Assembly (NCBI GenBank): GCA_029204225.1
Contig: MU832012.1
Span: 27,666-91,665, forward strand
Length of the DNA stretch: 64,000 bases
Source: Diphasiastrum complanatum
Lineage: Eukaryota > Streptophyta > Lycopodiopsida > Lycopodiales > Lycopodiaceae
Direction: 5' to 3'
The translations under genes were made by a program, and so were the position numbers. Below, one piece after another: positions 33,176-43,039 of the stretch. Position 1 is the stretch's first letter; each line of letters begins with the position of its first letter. The notes below the pieces were generated by a model. That model was not told where the DNA came from. It did not search any database and saw only the letters and a program-made list of their open reading frames with translations.

Positions 33176-33796
33176 CGCATAATTCTGATTTTTTGGTATC
33201 AAAAAATTACGGATTTTCCAAATCAATCTCGTATCGAAAATTTCTAATTTTGGATATCGAAAAGTAACGGATTTTTTGAGTCAATACGATATCGAAAAAT
33301 TCTGAAAAATGCGAGTCGAGTTTCTACTATAAAAAATTCGAGCCTTCCCTTTTTTGTGATTTTTTCAAAGATAAGTATAAACAAGTTTTCAAGGGCACCC
33401 AATGTCATCGTTGTTAAAAAGAGATTTTCCAACCCTGGATGGGATTCGATCGAGGCGAAAATTATCCGAACGTGTTTAACCTTGGATCATAAGTTTTTGG
33501 TTTTTAGCAGTGAAGAAGGGATGGTGTGTAATTTTTATGACGACGGGGTGGGCTTAGCTTTAGGTTTGATGGTAGGGGGCATGTGTGCTTACTTTTTAGG
33601 CTTAACAGATGACATTTTTGGTTTTTAGAGTTGACTAAGGACTCCGGAGGTGTGTGTAGTTTTTAGGGGTTTAAATTTTAGATTGAAATAGCAAGAGGTT
33701 ATCAAGAGATGGTACATAGAGCAATGATGAAGAGAGAAATTTTTGGTATGTCTTACTTTTATTGTATGATCTATCTATAATGATTGAGTCAAGAGA

Positions 33797-33797
33797 G

Positions 33798-33845
<48 letters not shown>

Positions 33846-34015
33846 GAGATGTGTGTCACATATCTCGCTTAGAGAGAGAGATGACAGCAAAAGTCCGAGT
33901 CAGAGAGAGGCCGAGAGAGTGACTTCGGACATATCTCGCACATCTCATATCTCAAACAGCTCGCACATCTCGCATATCTAGCATATCTCGCACATACCGC
34001 ATATCTCGCTTGTTG
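33797..34015. repeat. (GA)n tract and ATCTCGCAT minisatellite
   Basis: A GA run at 33801-33842 is followed by repeats of CATATCTCGCACATCTCG-like units to about 34015. Both are simple repeats inside Helitron-like element A. Confidence 0.85.
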
Positions 34016-34104
34016 TGTACATCTCACATTTTTGGAAGTGTGTGTTCATGTGAGGCAAGGTAGATACAACATAAGAGCAAGAAATAAATACACAGCGGAG
34101 GAAG

Positions 34105-34230
34105 AGTAGAACTCCGGCTCTTCTTTTATATAAAAAATATGTACATCCCAAAATTGCTAAGAGAATTACTGGTACTATCAATCCCGCTATAACACCTTCC
34201 CTCGACTGATGAGTTTTCCCGATAAGTATA
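34105..34230 (-). pseudogene. captured transmembrane exon (type I-like)
   Basis: Minus-strand text: FSDILIGKTHQSREG, then the hydrophobic AGLIVPVILLAILGCTYFLY and basic KRR. This looks like a single membrane span with a cytoplasmic stop-transfer end, as in receptor-like proteins. A TGTGTGCAG just upstream could be a 3' splice site. I cannot name the parent gene. Confidence 0.4.
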
Positions 34231-34701
34231 TCGGAAAAGCCTGCACACAGAAGACCAAAAAGTAAATATGACAGTGGGCATTCCATCTAAAATTTCTATT
34301 TGCACCAGCCGTATACATGAAACTTCTCAAAACATCAAACAAGGAGTAGAATGCTTGTAACAAAGACCTTTGAATCTGCCATCAATACATTCATCGTTTG
34401 TTTGAAGGCTAGAGCCATACTCTCTACTATTTTAAACATTGACAGAAAGTGTGTTTTTCCTCGCTATGATACATTCAAGTGCATTCCATAATGATTACCA
34501 TATCCCTCGTAGTAGAATATGGTCGTCACTCAATTGTAAGAAAGACATTTTCACATCTGATTGTAGGAAAGGCACTTACACTCGATCCCCAGAAAGATAG
34601 TGACCCATCAATGGGATCAAAATGAATGTTGCAAAAAGTAAGAAGTCCAAAACATAATAGTTTTTTTTCATACTTTTCACATTTCATTATAGAAAAGTCA
34701 A

Positions 34702-35262
34702 TTACACAAGTTGGGTTTCAAAGAATGCATGAAATTTTGTGAGAGTACCGAAGAAAAGCCGCCTGTCTGCCACCACATCCTGGTGAGCTGCCAGTGGAGG
34801 CGGGTAGATTTGTTGGTGGTATGAAGACCGCATGGAAGGCACATGGGTTTCTGCCTGTGGTGGCTGCGGCCTCAAATTGGAGGTATGCAGCCCAGAGCTT
34901 GGAGGCAGACGAGAGGTCTGCAGATCCAGCAGAGTACTCTCAGGGCTCTCGGCGAACAATTGCATCCCAGCAACAGAAGCCTGCGAGGGAACAGCCGCAA
35001 GCTGCGCAGACAAAGAGGGCGGAAGCAGCTTCCGAGCCTGCACTATTCCTGGAACGGAAGCGCTTCTGGAAGCCACAACTCCTGTCTACGCATCCGCCAT
35101 TGGCATTGCCACATACGGGACACCTCCATGGTTGATCTGCGAATGCGGTTGTAGATTTACAATAGGAAAGAGGAGGGGAATTTGCTGCCATAAAGGGGAA
35201 GGGATTTGATGATTGAAGGGAAGGAAGGAGAGGGGGGGGGGGGGCACCTCCAGCGGTGGTTG
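34702..35262 (-). pseudogene. Pro/Gln-rich coding fragment of unknown origin
   Basis: Minus frames 35328-35086 and 35076-34702 give text rich in Pro, Gln, Ser and Ala ([48 protein letters not shown]). The DNA is GC-richer than the surroundings, which supports a captured coding segment. No domain is recognised. Confidence 0.4.
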
Positions 35263-35264
35263 AG

Positions 35265-35455
35265 GGTAGTCGGCCAGATCAGGGCATGTGGCTCGTTCGA
35301 GGTGGCAGCTGTGGAGGCGTACTGCCATCCCGAAACGTAGATAGTGTCAAGATACTTCGCCATCTGCGCAACTTGCATTAGATCGAGCGATCCCAAGGTG
35401 CGAGAGCACGCCTTGTTGGCCTGGTGATTCTTGAGTATGTGCCTAAATTTCGAGA
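35265..35455 (-). pseudogene. isocitrate lyase exon fragment
   Basis: Minus-strand reading: [20 protein letters not shown], then [20 protein letters not shown] and STAATSNEP; after a 2-base shift, PDLADYP. Plant isocitrate lyase (glyoxylate cycle, isocitrate to succinate plus glyoxylate) has [15 protein letters not shown]...TSNEPGPDLADYP at this place. About 60 residues are present out of roughly 570; the catalytic KKCGH lies elsewhere. Beyond DYP the sequence is unrelated, as at an exon or capture boundary. It lies on the same strand as Helitron-like element A and is best read as captured cargo. Confidence 0.85.
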
Positions 35456-35631
35456 TGGCAGAATCCAGAACTTTTAGCAGATTGTTCAAAGCCCCCTCCC
35501 CAGCAGTTTCGAGAACAGTGCAGCTACCCAAGGTGGCCCCTGACAGTAATTCATGGATTTATGCAGTCAATCATCTATGTAATAAATTATAAGACTTGGA
35601 CCAACATAATCAACTGAAAGCCCACAAGCAA

Positions 35632-35985
35632 TCAAATTAAATCAGTGGAATTATCTGGTTTGCAAGGAACAAATGGAATCCAGGATCTGAGTATAGGCAT
35701 CACCAAAAGCTTCATTGGCCCATTTATACAGTGGAAACCCGCATCACATGCGAAAAAGTTTGGCCTGAGTTCTGACAGGATAAACTCAAAGCCTTCCTCT
35801 CCTTGAGAGCTGTCAGCTACTTCGTATGAATCGTTGAAATCACAGTTTAGAAAGTGGTCAAAGTCTTTGAGCAAGTGCACGTTGTGGTAAATTGTAAAGT
35901 TTCCCAAGAGCTATTTTTCTAGTAGAATACTGCCATCGAAGATAACATCATCATCTATTGTCAGAGAGCTACTTTATAAGTAATA
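35632..35985 (-). pseudogene. captured coding fragment, unknown family
   Basis: The minus frame reads SLTIDDDVIFDGSILLEK, a stop, then LLGNFTIYHNVHLLKDFDHF and LRPNFFACDAGFHCINGPMK. The protein-like text on both sides of one stop shows a real exon, now broken. I do not recognise the family. It probably belongs with the exon at 36103-36350. Confidence 0.45.
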
Positions 35986-36102
35986 CCAATTCATAAAAAA
36001 TTCAAGTTTCAGGAAGCAGTATTGCTGAGACTTTTGAGGATGCATATGTGTGAATTGATGCTAATAAGTTCTGTAAACAGCTAATTGAGTTGGGAGATTT
36101 AC

Positions 36103-36350
36103 CGAGGGAATCGCCCATGTAGAAGGTGTTGTATTCATTGCCCACTCTGTGTAGTTGACTCCATACTTCCAACCAAATTCTCCTCCAACTTTGATCTCTG
36201 TCAAGGGTAGGCTGCCATGGCTGATAGAAGATGATCACGATAATGATCAGCGCACTTGTAGATGCACACAGCCTCACGGCCAGCCATCGAGCACCCAGCA
36301 GGATCAGAGAGACCCGATCGAAAGAAAGATAGAGAGCCTGCGGGTTGGGG
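36103..36350 (-). pseudogene. captured first exon with membrane anchor, unknown family
   Basis: The minus frame reads LGARWLAVRLCASTSALIII, VIIFYQPWQPTLD, then EYNTFYMGDSLG, with a candidate 5' splice site (GGTAAATC) straight after. This looks like a short N-terminal signal anchor and lumenal stem. The first part of this segment (to about 36237) is shared with the copy at 42044-42373, so it belongs to the 5' end region of the Helitron-like family. Confidence 0.4.
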
Positions 36351-36478
36351 GGGGAAAATTTTTGAAATTTACTTTGTGTGTGTACATGTGTCCGCCCAAA
36401 AAGGCTTGTATGTGTTATTCTTTTTACCATTTTTTTAAAAACGCTTTTTTTTCTTTGCAAGAGCTTGACATTTTTTGC

Positions 36479-36568
36479 GGGTTAATTTTTTGACGGCAAC
36501 CCTTACACTCTCTCTCTATAATATATTCTAGAGAGAGAGTGTAAGGGTTGCCGTCAAAAAATTAACCC
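36479..36568. repeat. 39-bp perfect palindrome joining two element 5' ends
   Basis: 36479-36517 and 36530-36568 are exact reverse complements (outer end GGGTTAATTTTTTGACGG) with a 12-nt AT-rich loop. Similarity between the arms continues in diverged form for some 200 bp further out. Each arm is the start of the shared 5' segment also found at 42044. Confidence 0.95.
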
Positions 36569-36741
36569 TGTGCTGCCAAAATTGTCACACTCTGCCCGCA
36601 AAAAATGTCACTCATTTTACAAAGAGTTTTTTAAAAGCTAAAAAAACGTTTGAAAAAGAATGGTAAAAAAACAACACATGCCCATCTTTTTTTTTTCTTT
36701 GTCACACACATTTCAATTTTTCAATTTTTTTCCCACAGCGA

Positions 36742-36762
36742 TCTCTCTCTCTCTCTCTCTCT
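36742..36762. repeat. (CT)n microsatellite
   Basis: About 20 bp of CT in the 5' region of element B. Confidence 0.85.
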
Positions 36763-37356
36763 ATGGCTGGCGCCTTCCACTGCTGCTGTGATCGTGACGG
36801 CTAGTGTTGATCGCTCGCTTCTACTGGTCTACACCCTAAAACACATGAATTGATGTTCCATGTGATGCATCTAGAGAAAGATCCAAGAGCTTTGGATGCC
36901 AGAATACAAGAGCAAAAGTAGATTGTTGCTCAACAGCAGGCGGTATTGCAACATGCAACAGTCGCCATTGCTGTTTTTTGCCCCACCTTCTATGTAGCAT
37001 CCTTGCCCTACATCAAAATATGTGGCGAAATCGAGCTTCAGACTCGGCTAACAGCTCCCGGATTACCTCATATGCACCATCTGCGCCCTATCCAGATTCA
37101 AGCAGCTATGGCAACGAGCAATAGGAGGTGTTGGGATCGAGTTCTAGGAAGTGGAATCCTTCAAAACTAAAGGCTTCACCATCTCGACTCTCTTCCTACC
37201 TAATAGCCTACTTAACTCAGTGTTCGTTTCTAAGGATTAGGTGACAGGTTCCCAACCAGTTGGCCAGTTTGTCAAAGATTTTGATTTCTAAAATTCAGAA
37301 ACCATCATTCCATTCATAAATTTCCTATGACCAGATTACAGTGTAGGTAGCCCGAT

Positions 37357-37800
37357 TTGTTTGAGTCTAATGTCTCTTATCTTGTTGACTTCATAACCAA
37401 TAAAAGTGCTCGTGTTATTGTTGTTAAGCATCTTAATGCCATGGGCGTTCCTACAGAGATTGGCATGAAATTGATAGGCCATACATCTAGAGAAGGTTAT
37501 ATGCGGTATAACACTGATGCGGAAGGAATTCAGATGCGGGCATTGCAGAATGTGGCTTCGGCTATACCTGGTACTGGTGGAGACGTTTCTTGGCAGGTTG
37601 CACATGATTTTGAGAGGAAAAGATATGAAGATGTTTTCATGTCTTGCAAATCTGATTCTGGAAATAAGTTCTTGCAATTTGCAGTTTTGCCGTGGAGGAT
37701 TGTTTAAACAATGATGTTGTATCTTCTCTTTGTATTTGTGGCTGCTGTGATAGTCCTTGTGAGTGTACACATTGCCTTGATGACTATGGTGGTCATCTGA
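37357..37800 (+). pseudogene. Crypton/KIAA1958-like tyrosine recombinase, C-terminal fragment
   Basis: The frame reads NKSARVIVVKHLNAMGVPTE, then LIGHTSREGYMRYNTDAEG. This fits the C-terminal catalytic box of the tyrosine recombinases in Crypton elements and their domesticated relatives (NHSGR/NHSAR, then GH.S, then the Tyr nucleophile). Visible catalytic residues: Arg of SAR, His of IGHT, Tyr of the YMRY segment; the first His (N-H-S) is replaced by Lys. After a frameshift near 37690 a Cys-rich tail follows (SLCICGCCDSPCECTHC). The N-terminal half is absent. Cryptons cut and paste DNA through this recombinase; this copy is a broken remnant inside Helitron-like element B. Confidence 0.6.
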
Positions 37801-38679
37801 AAGTCTTCATGCTGAAGCAGATGCTTTAATCTAGAAGAATATGAAGTTCCATAATTAGCTTTGGTTGCACTGTGAAGGATTATCAGATTTGGGACATTGT
37901 GTTTCATGTTTGTGACTGGTGGTAAAACTCCTTTTTGTACTGATAATGGAGAGTGGCGACAATATAAGCGTTTGAATTTCAAATGAGTCTGTTTATCTGT
38001 TGCATTTGTGATTTTATATTGTCCATCTGATGTATTTTTATACGTACTATATTTTCTGAGTATACGGAAGGGGGGGGGTAGGAGCAGGGGCGGAAGTTTA
38101 TGGAAAATTATTTGTCCTGCGGTTTCTTCAGAAACCGTAGGCATGGCTAATAACGTGGCCAATTGCCTACACCCCTGTAAGAACGGTGGCCTAAATTACT
38201 TGCCATACTATTTCAAAGAGAGATAGAATAAAAATGATACATAAATTGGGGTGTCTTGCAGCTCTACATGTGGTTCATTAGGGGGAAAAGATAGGAAGTT
38301 CATTATCCCATTTCACAAAAGAAATCAAAGGCCCCCATGTGGCAGATGATGTGGCATAAAAATGCTGACTTGGGTAAGTGAAGATGTTGGGCACTACTCC
38401 CGATAACTTCACTATTGTAGGGCCACTATTTTCTAGAAGACCTTGAGATTTGAATTTCTAGGTGGGAGAATATCATGTTGGTTGTTAGCATTCATCGGCT
38501 CTCATTCTTCGTTCATTCTTCTTCTTCAGAGATCTCTTTGGTCTAAGGGGAGATGTGCTCTTGGGTATCTCTGGCCGAGTATCTTGAGGATTCGTCAGAA
38601 TCAGCCAATATCATCTCACCCCTAATGTGTTGCAAGGCCCACTGCAACCCATGTTGAATGATATTGCTCCGCTCTTGCA

Positions 38680-39420
38680 TTGGCATCTTTGATTGTCACT
38701 TGGAAAAGCGTAGATCCTCGTTCGCTTGCATTAAACCAAGTGCTTATTGTTGCTGGTCTTTACCACAAAAACTATTTTTCTCAAATTGCCAAAATCTTTC
38801 ATTCATTATCAAAGATTAATGTGATTGGAAGCCAGAAGATAGTATTTGACAGTCTGAACAGACAGTATGATTTGTTTAAAAAGCAGCACAATGATATATT
38901 GCAGCAGAAACACGAATATCAGCGCATGTAGAGTGCTGAGCTGCGCAATGAAGCTCATTATCTAAGACGAAAGCTAGATGCAACCAACGATGAAATCCAG
39001 AGGATACAAATTGAAAGAAATGAAAAAGAGAGAACAATTGCTGAGACTACCCAGAAGCTGGATAAATTGCAAAGCTACAAGATGAAACTTTACAACAGAT
39101 TGCTACAAGATGATACTATGTTATGGAGTATAGCTATAGAAGATTCTTCAAAAGCTTTCTTGGTCAACGATAAAGATCGTATTGATCCAGAGGTATTAAA
39201 GAACTCCTAAAAAAAGCAAATATAAGAATATGAACGGAAAGCGCTAAATCCAATTGTGGATCGCGCTGAGCAGTTGCAATCTGAGAACTTCCAACTCCAG
39301 GATCAGATAACTCAATTGCACACCAGAGGTTTGCCTTCAAGCTAGACATCTAATTGTGCAATCCGGACAGATGAAGACCTCCTTGGTATTGTGACGTTAT
39401 TGAATGAAGCTGAAGGTATA
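38680..39420 (+). pseudogene. coiled-coil coding relic, unknown family
   Basis: One plus frame, broken by three stops, reads NQVLIVAGLYHKNYFSQIAK, IVFDSLNRQYDLFKKQHNDI, LRRKLDATNDEIQRIQIERN and EYERKALNPIVDRAEQLQSE, then DEDLLGIVTLLNEAEG with a GT right after. Heptad-like spacing suggests coiled coil. I do not recognise a family. Confidence 0.45.
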
Positions 39421-39989
39421 AATCTTGCCAAGCCTAAAACAGAAAAACACCAACCCATGCATGGTTCTTCAAAATGAGTTCTATTTTTTATTTGAGCAGT
39501 TTCAAAAAATTTTACCTCCTTACCTAGCCCAAAACTTTGTTGGAAAATAAATTTTGCTTTTTTGTGTGGGTTACTAGGTTGTAGGTATTCAGAATGGAAC
39601 ACTTGCTGGACTCGCCAACAGTTCTATTACTTGTGGCATACTCTCACTACCTACCAGAAGGGCATCATAGCATTAGGTATTCTCCAAGGCCATTTTTCTG
39701 TCACTCTTGGGTATGAGACCTATATCACTGGGGGATTGTCTTTGTTTGCCTTGAATTATTTTAAAGAGATTGAACTCCAACTCCTTCCCACGCGACCTAA
39801 GGTTGAATAATGGTTTTTCAGTAGTTGGTTTTCTCTGAATTCATTGCCCGTCCATAGCTCAGATATAAGTCTGAATTACTATTGCTAGCAAGACAAAGCT
39901 ACTGCTTAGATCTATATGAGTGGCTGACGAGCTGAATATTTTGTGTCGTGTGGCTGTTCTCATTGATTTCGATTTCTGAAGAATCCATA

Positions 39990-40228
39990 AAGAATGGAAA
40001 TGACACATTTTATCCAGGGAAGTCTATTTGATTGATGGTGTGGATGAATTGCTAAATAGAAAACCAACAAAGTTGTTCTACAAAAATGAGAATATATATA
40101 AGGCCAAAAGAGAGAACAAAAAATCTCCATGCTACACACTTGATCTAGAATTTGGAATGATGGAGCCAATTCCCAGAAGAGTTGATTTCTTGTATTTTGG
40201 ACATGAACATTTTGATACAAAAATATGA
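39990..40228 (+). pseudogene. short protein-like frame, unknown
   Basis: Plus frame with VYLIDGVDELLNRKPTKLFY and ACYT/CYTLDLEFGMMEP-like text ending at 40228. It has normal amino-acid composition but no known motif. It lies in element B between the coiled-coil relic and the minisatellites. Confidence 0.25.
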
Positions 40229-41039
40229 ATGATAGTGAGTAGTTTACAAATCTATAATAATATGTGTGGTTGATCTTTAATGGTATAATTTGGAAACTAT
40301 TGAATGCACACAAAATGATGCTGATCATGAGCAGTCATCATGTGTATTTTGCATAAATTACAACATATACTTGGTAAATCTTGATTAATCAGCTGCATTG
40401 TATATTCCTAAATACCCATAGAAATATGATCTATCTTCTCAATCGATGATCTTCGCATTTGCTTTTTGCAACGCTGAAAAATGCTATCATATAAAACATC
40501 AAAGTACACTCCAGTTCCGTCATGGTTAATGATGAACAGTATATGATCTGCTTCCAAAACTGTGTGGTACCTAAAAGAGAAAGCCTTTTGTCAGAGTTTG
40601 AGTCATCCACTGTAATTTAATAGAATTAGCGCAGTATAACTGGAAAATGCAGCTCCTCAAAAAATGAAGGTTAAAAACAATGCTAGAGATAGAGCGCAGT
40701 GGGGGACAAATTAGATAGAGCACATAAAAGATTAGTAAGAAAAAAAATCAAATCCAATCCTGACAACTATATGTACTTATACGAAAACTAGAAAAAGAAA
40801 GCTAAAATTTTTAGCAGAAAATCGAAAAAATCCAGTATTGAATTTTTTCGATCCAAAGATCAAAATTCAGAATCAGAATTTTTTGATACCGAATCGACTC
40901 GAAAAAAGCGTAATTTTTGGATATCCAAAATAAAAAAATTTCGATACCCAGAATTAGAATTTTACGAGATGTGATCGACTCAAAAAACCCATAATTTTTC
41001 AATACTCAGATTCAAAAATTTTTGATACGAGATCAGCTC

Positions 41040-41525
41040 GAAAAATCCATAATTTTTTTAAAGACTCAAATTTTATCCGAAAACTCGATTTTTTCAAAAG
41101 ACTCGAAATTTTTAAAGGCTCAAATTTTTTGAAAGACTCGATTTTCTTTCCAAAGACTCGAATTTTTTGCAAGACTCGAATTTTTTCAAAAGATTCGAAT
41201 TTTTCCAAAGACTCGAATTTTTTGAAGGCTCGAATTTTTCAAAATGATCAAATTTTTTTGAAGGTCCGAATTTTTCGGAAGACTCGATTTTTTCAAAGAA
41301 TCGTATTTTTTTGAAAGACTCGAATTTTTCTGAGGACTCAAATTTTTCAAAAGACTCAGATTTTTCCATAAGTCTTAAATTTTTCCAATGTCTCAAATTT
41401 TTTTCGAAGACTCAAGTTTTTAAAAGGCTTGAATTTTTAAAGTTTCGAATTTTTCAAAAGGATCGAATTTTTTTCAATGACACGAATTTTTCCAAAGGAT
41501 CGAATTTTTTCGAAAGATTCGAATT
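41040..41525. repeat. CAAAGACTCGAATTTTT minisatellite (element B)
   Basis: Reverse-complement counterpart of the array at 32615-33175, with the same unit (GACTCGAATTTTTCCAAA). Open frames on both strands are array artefacts. Confidence 0.92.
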
Positions 41526-41529
41526 TTCA

Positions 41530-41905
41530 AAATGCGAAAGTACTCTTAAGATTGTAGAGGTGCCCTTAGAAAAATGTGAAGGTGCACTTAGAAAAATGTG
41601 AAGGTGCACTTAGAAAAATGTGAAGTAAAAAATGCGACACTGCCCTCCAAAAAATGCGACACTGCCCTCCCACTCCCAAATAATGCCACATTGCTCTCCT
41701 GAAAAATGCGACACTCCTCTCCAAAAAATGCGACACTCCCCTTCCACTCGCGAAAAATGCGACACTGGCCCTGTTGAAAAATGCAACACTACACTTCAAA
41801 AAATGCGACACTACTCTCCCACTCCTGAAAAATGCAACACTGGCCTCTCGAAAAATGCAACATTGCCCTCTGAAAAATGCGACACTGCCCTCTCCCTCCC
41901 CCTCT
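41530..41905. repeat. two further minisatellites (GTGAAGGTGCACTTAGAAAAAT and AAAAAATGCGACACTGCCCT)
   Basis: At 41560-41625 a 22-bp unit is repeated about three times exactly or nearly so. From 41630 to 41905 a unit of about 20-35 bp containing AAAAAATGCGACACT is repeated about ten times. Neither array is present in element A, where the order passes from the first minisatellite to the terminus. Confidence 0.9.
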
Positions 41906-41993
41906 CAAAAAATGCTTCCTCCCTCCCGAACAATGCCCGTCAACGAGATACTCAATTTCCAAATCATCGGCCGTCACTAGATCGGCCGCCATT

Positions 41994-42022
41994 GCCCGTC
42001 AACGACGAGCACTCACAACTAG
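41994..42022 (+). other. Helitron 3' terminus B (hairpin plus CTAG)
   Basis: GCCCGTC-AAC-GACGAGC (41994-42010), spacer ACTCACAA, CTAG (42019-42022), then T. Same architecture and nearly the same sequence as the terminus at 32484-32512, in opposite orientation. Confidence 0.7.
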
Positions 42023-43039
42023 TATATAATATAAAGATATTTTAGAGAGAGTGTGTAAGGGTTACCGTCAAAAAATTAACTCTGTGCCGCCAAAAATGTC
42101 ACGATTTGTCCGTGAAACATGTCACGCATTTTACAAAGAAAAAAACTAAAATACATTTTAAAAAATAAGGTAGAAAAATAACACATACAAGTCTATTTTT
42201 TTTTTCTTTTGGATGGACACATGTACACACACACAAAGTAGATTTGAAATTTTTTCCCCCCGAACCCATGCGCTCTCTATCTCTCTTTCGATTGGGTCTC
42301 TCTAATCCTGCTGGGTGTTCGATGGCTGGTCGTGAGGCTATGTGCATCTACATGTGCGCTGATCATTATCGTGTGAAAGGTTGCACTATAGGTCTGTGTC
42401 TATGTCTCTATCTATCCACGATAATAGTGCATTGGCATTGCAATTTTCTTCTCATTGATCGATCTGATCATCTGAATAGCTTGAAAGATTTGTTGGTTTC
42501 TAGGAGTGTTTGTGATATACAATAAAAATTATGATGCATTTATTCCAACATAAAAAGGAAGGAGTAACGCCTCAAGAGGAGATGAAGTAGGACAAAGGCC
42601 ATGAGCAGGTGGGTGAGGGTATTGCCTTGGGTGCAAAAGGTGGCGCTCTGGTGAGTTAAATCCATTGCCAAAATTCCAAGATGGTGTGAATTATCTCAAG
42701 CCTCAGATGTTCGTCTCACATTGTTGAGTTGTCTTAGATGTTCATCTCACATTGTTGAGTTCTTTCTCGCACATGTGACGAATGCGTTTTATGACTCTAG
42801 AATGTAGTGATCTGTAATCAGAGATTAATTTCAAATTTGTAATCTGTGTCGCTGTGATGTAGGAGCACTAACGCTTTTAGAGATTAGAATTTCTGTTCCA
42901 CTTCAAATCTGACCAAAGTGTATCACTTGTGCTACGAAGTCTCAGACCACTTTATTCAAAGGTATTGCTATTACCGTTGGAAGAAAACATTAAGTCCATT
43001 TCTAAAATTAGCAATCCTATAACTAACACAACGCATTTC

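Larger units (their letters stand above)
32484..36517 (-). mobile_element. Helitron-like element A (minus strand) carrying host gene fragments
   Basis: The 3' end on the minus strand is a GC-rich hairpin, an 8-nt spacer and CTAG followed by T (32512 down to 32484), the classic Helitron 3' structure. The same end occurs in opposite orientation at 41994-42022. The 5' end is taken as the start of a segment shared with 42044-42373 (AGAGAGAGTGTAAGGGTT). The interior holds gene fragments on the same strand: two exons of an unknown membrane protein, an isocitrate lyase exon, a Pro/Gln-rich frame, a transmembrane exon and then minisatellites. Capture of host exons is a known Helitron property. No Rep/helicase is present, so it is non-autonomous. 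The exact 5' terminus (usually TC) is not certain. Confidence 0.6.
36530..42022 (+). mobile_element. Helitron-like element B (plus strand)
   Basis: Mirror arrangement of element A: the shared 5' segment begins at 36530 (AGAGAGAGTGTAAGGGTT) and a hairpin plus CTAG/T terminus lies at 41994-42022. The last 95 bp match the reverse complement of 32484-32580 at about 85-90 percent by eye. The interior has a tyrosine recombinase fragment, a coiled-coil coding relic and the same minisatellite family near the 3' end. No Rep/helicase is visible. The two ends could also belong to different insertions. Confidence 0.55.

Noticed and set aside
36002-36460. 152-residue minus frame as one intact gene
   Set aside because: Its first third lies in the repeat segment shared by three element copies, and its last part reads through a probable 5' splice site.
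32484-42022. Reading the 9.5-kb inverted structure as a TIR DNA transposon
   Set aside because: The ends are a hairpin plus CTAG next to T with no target duplication, which fits Helitrons; no transposase is seen. The inverted order is explained by two elements.
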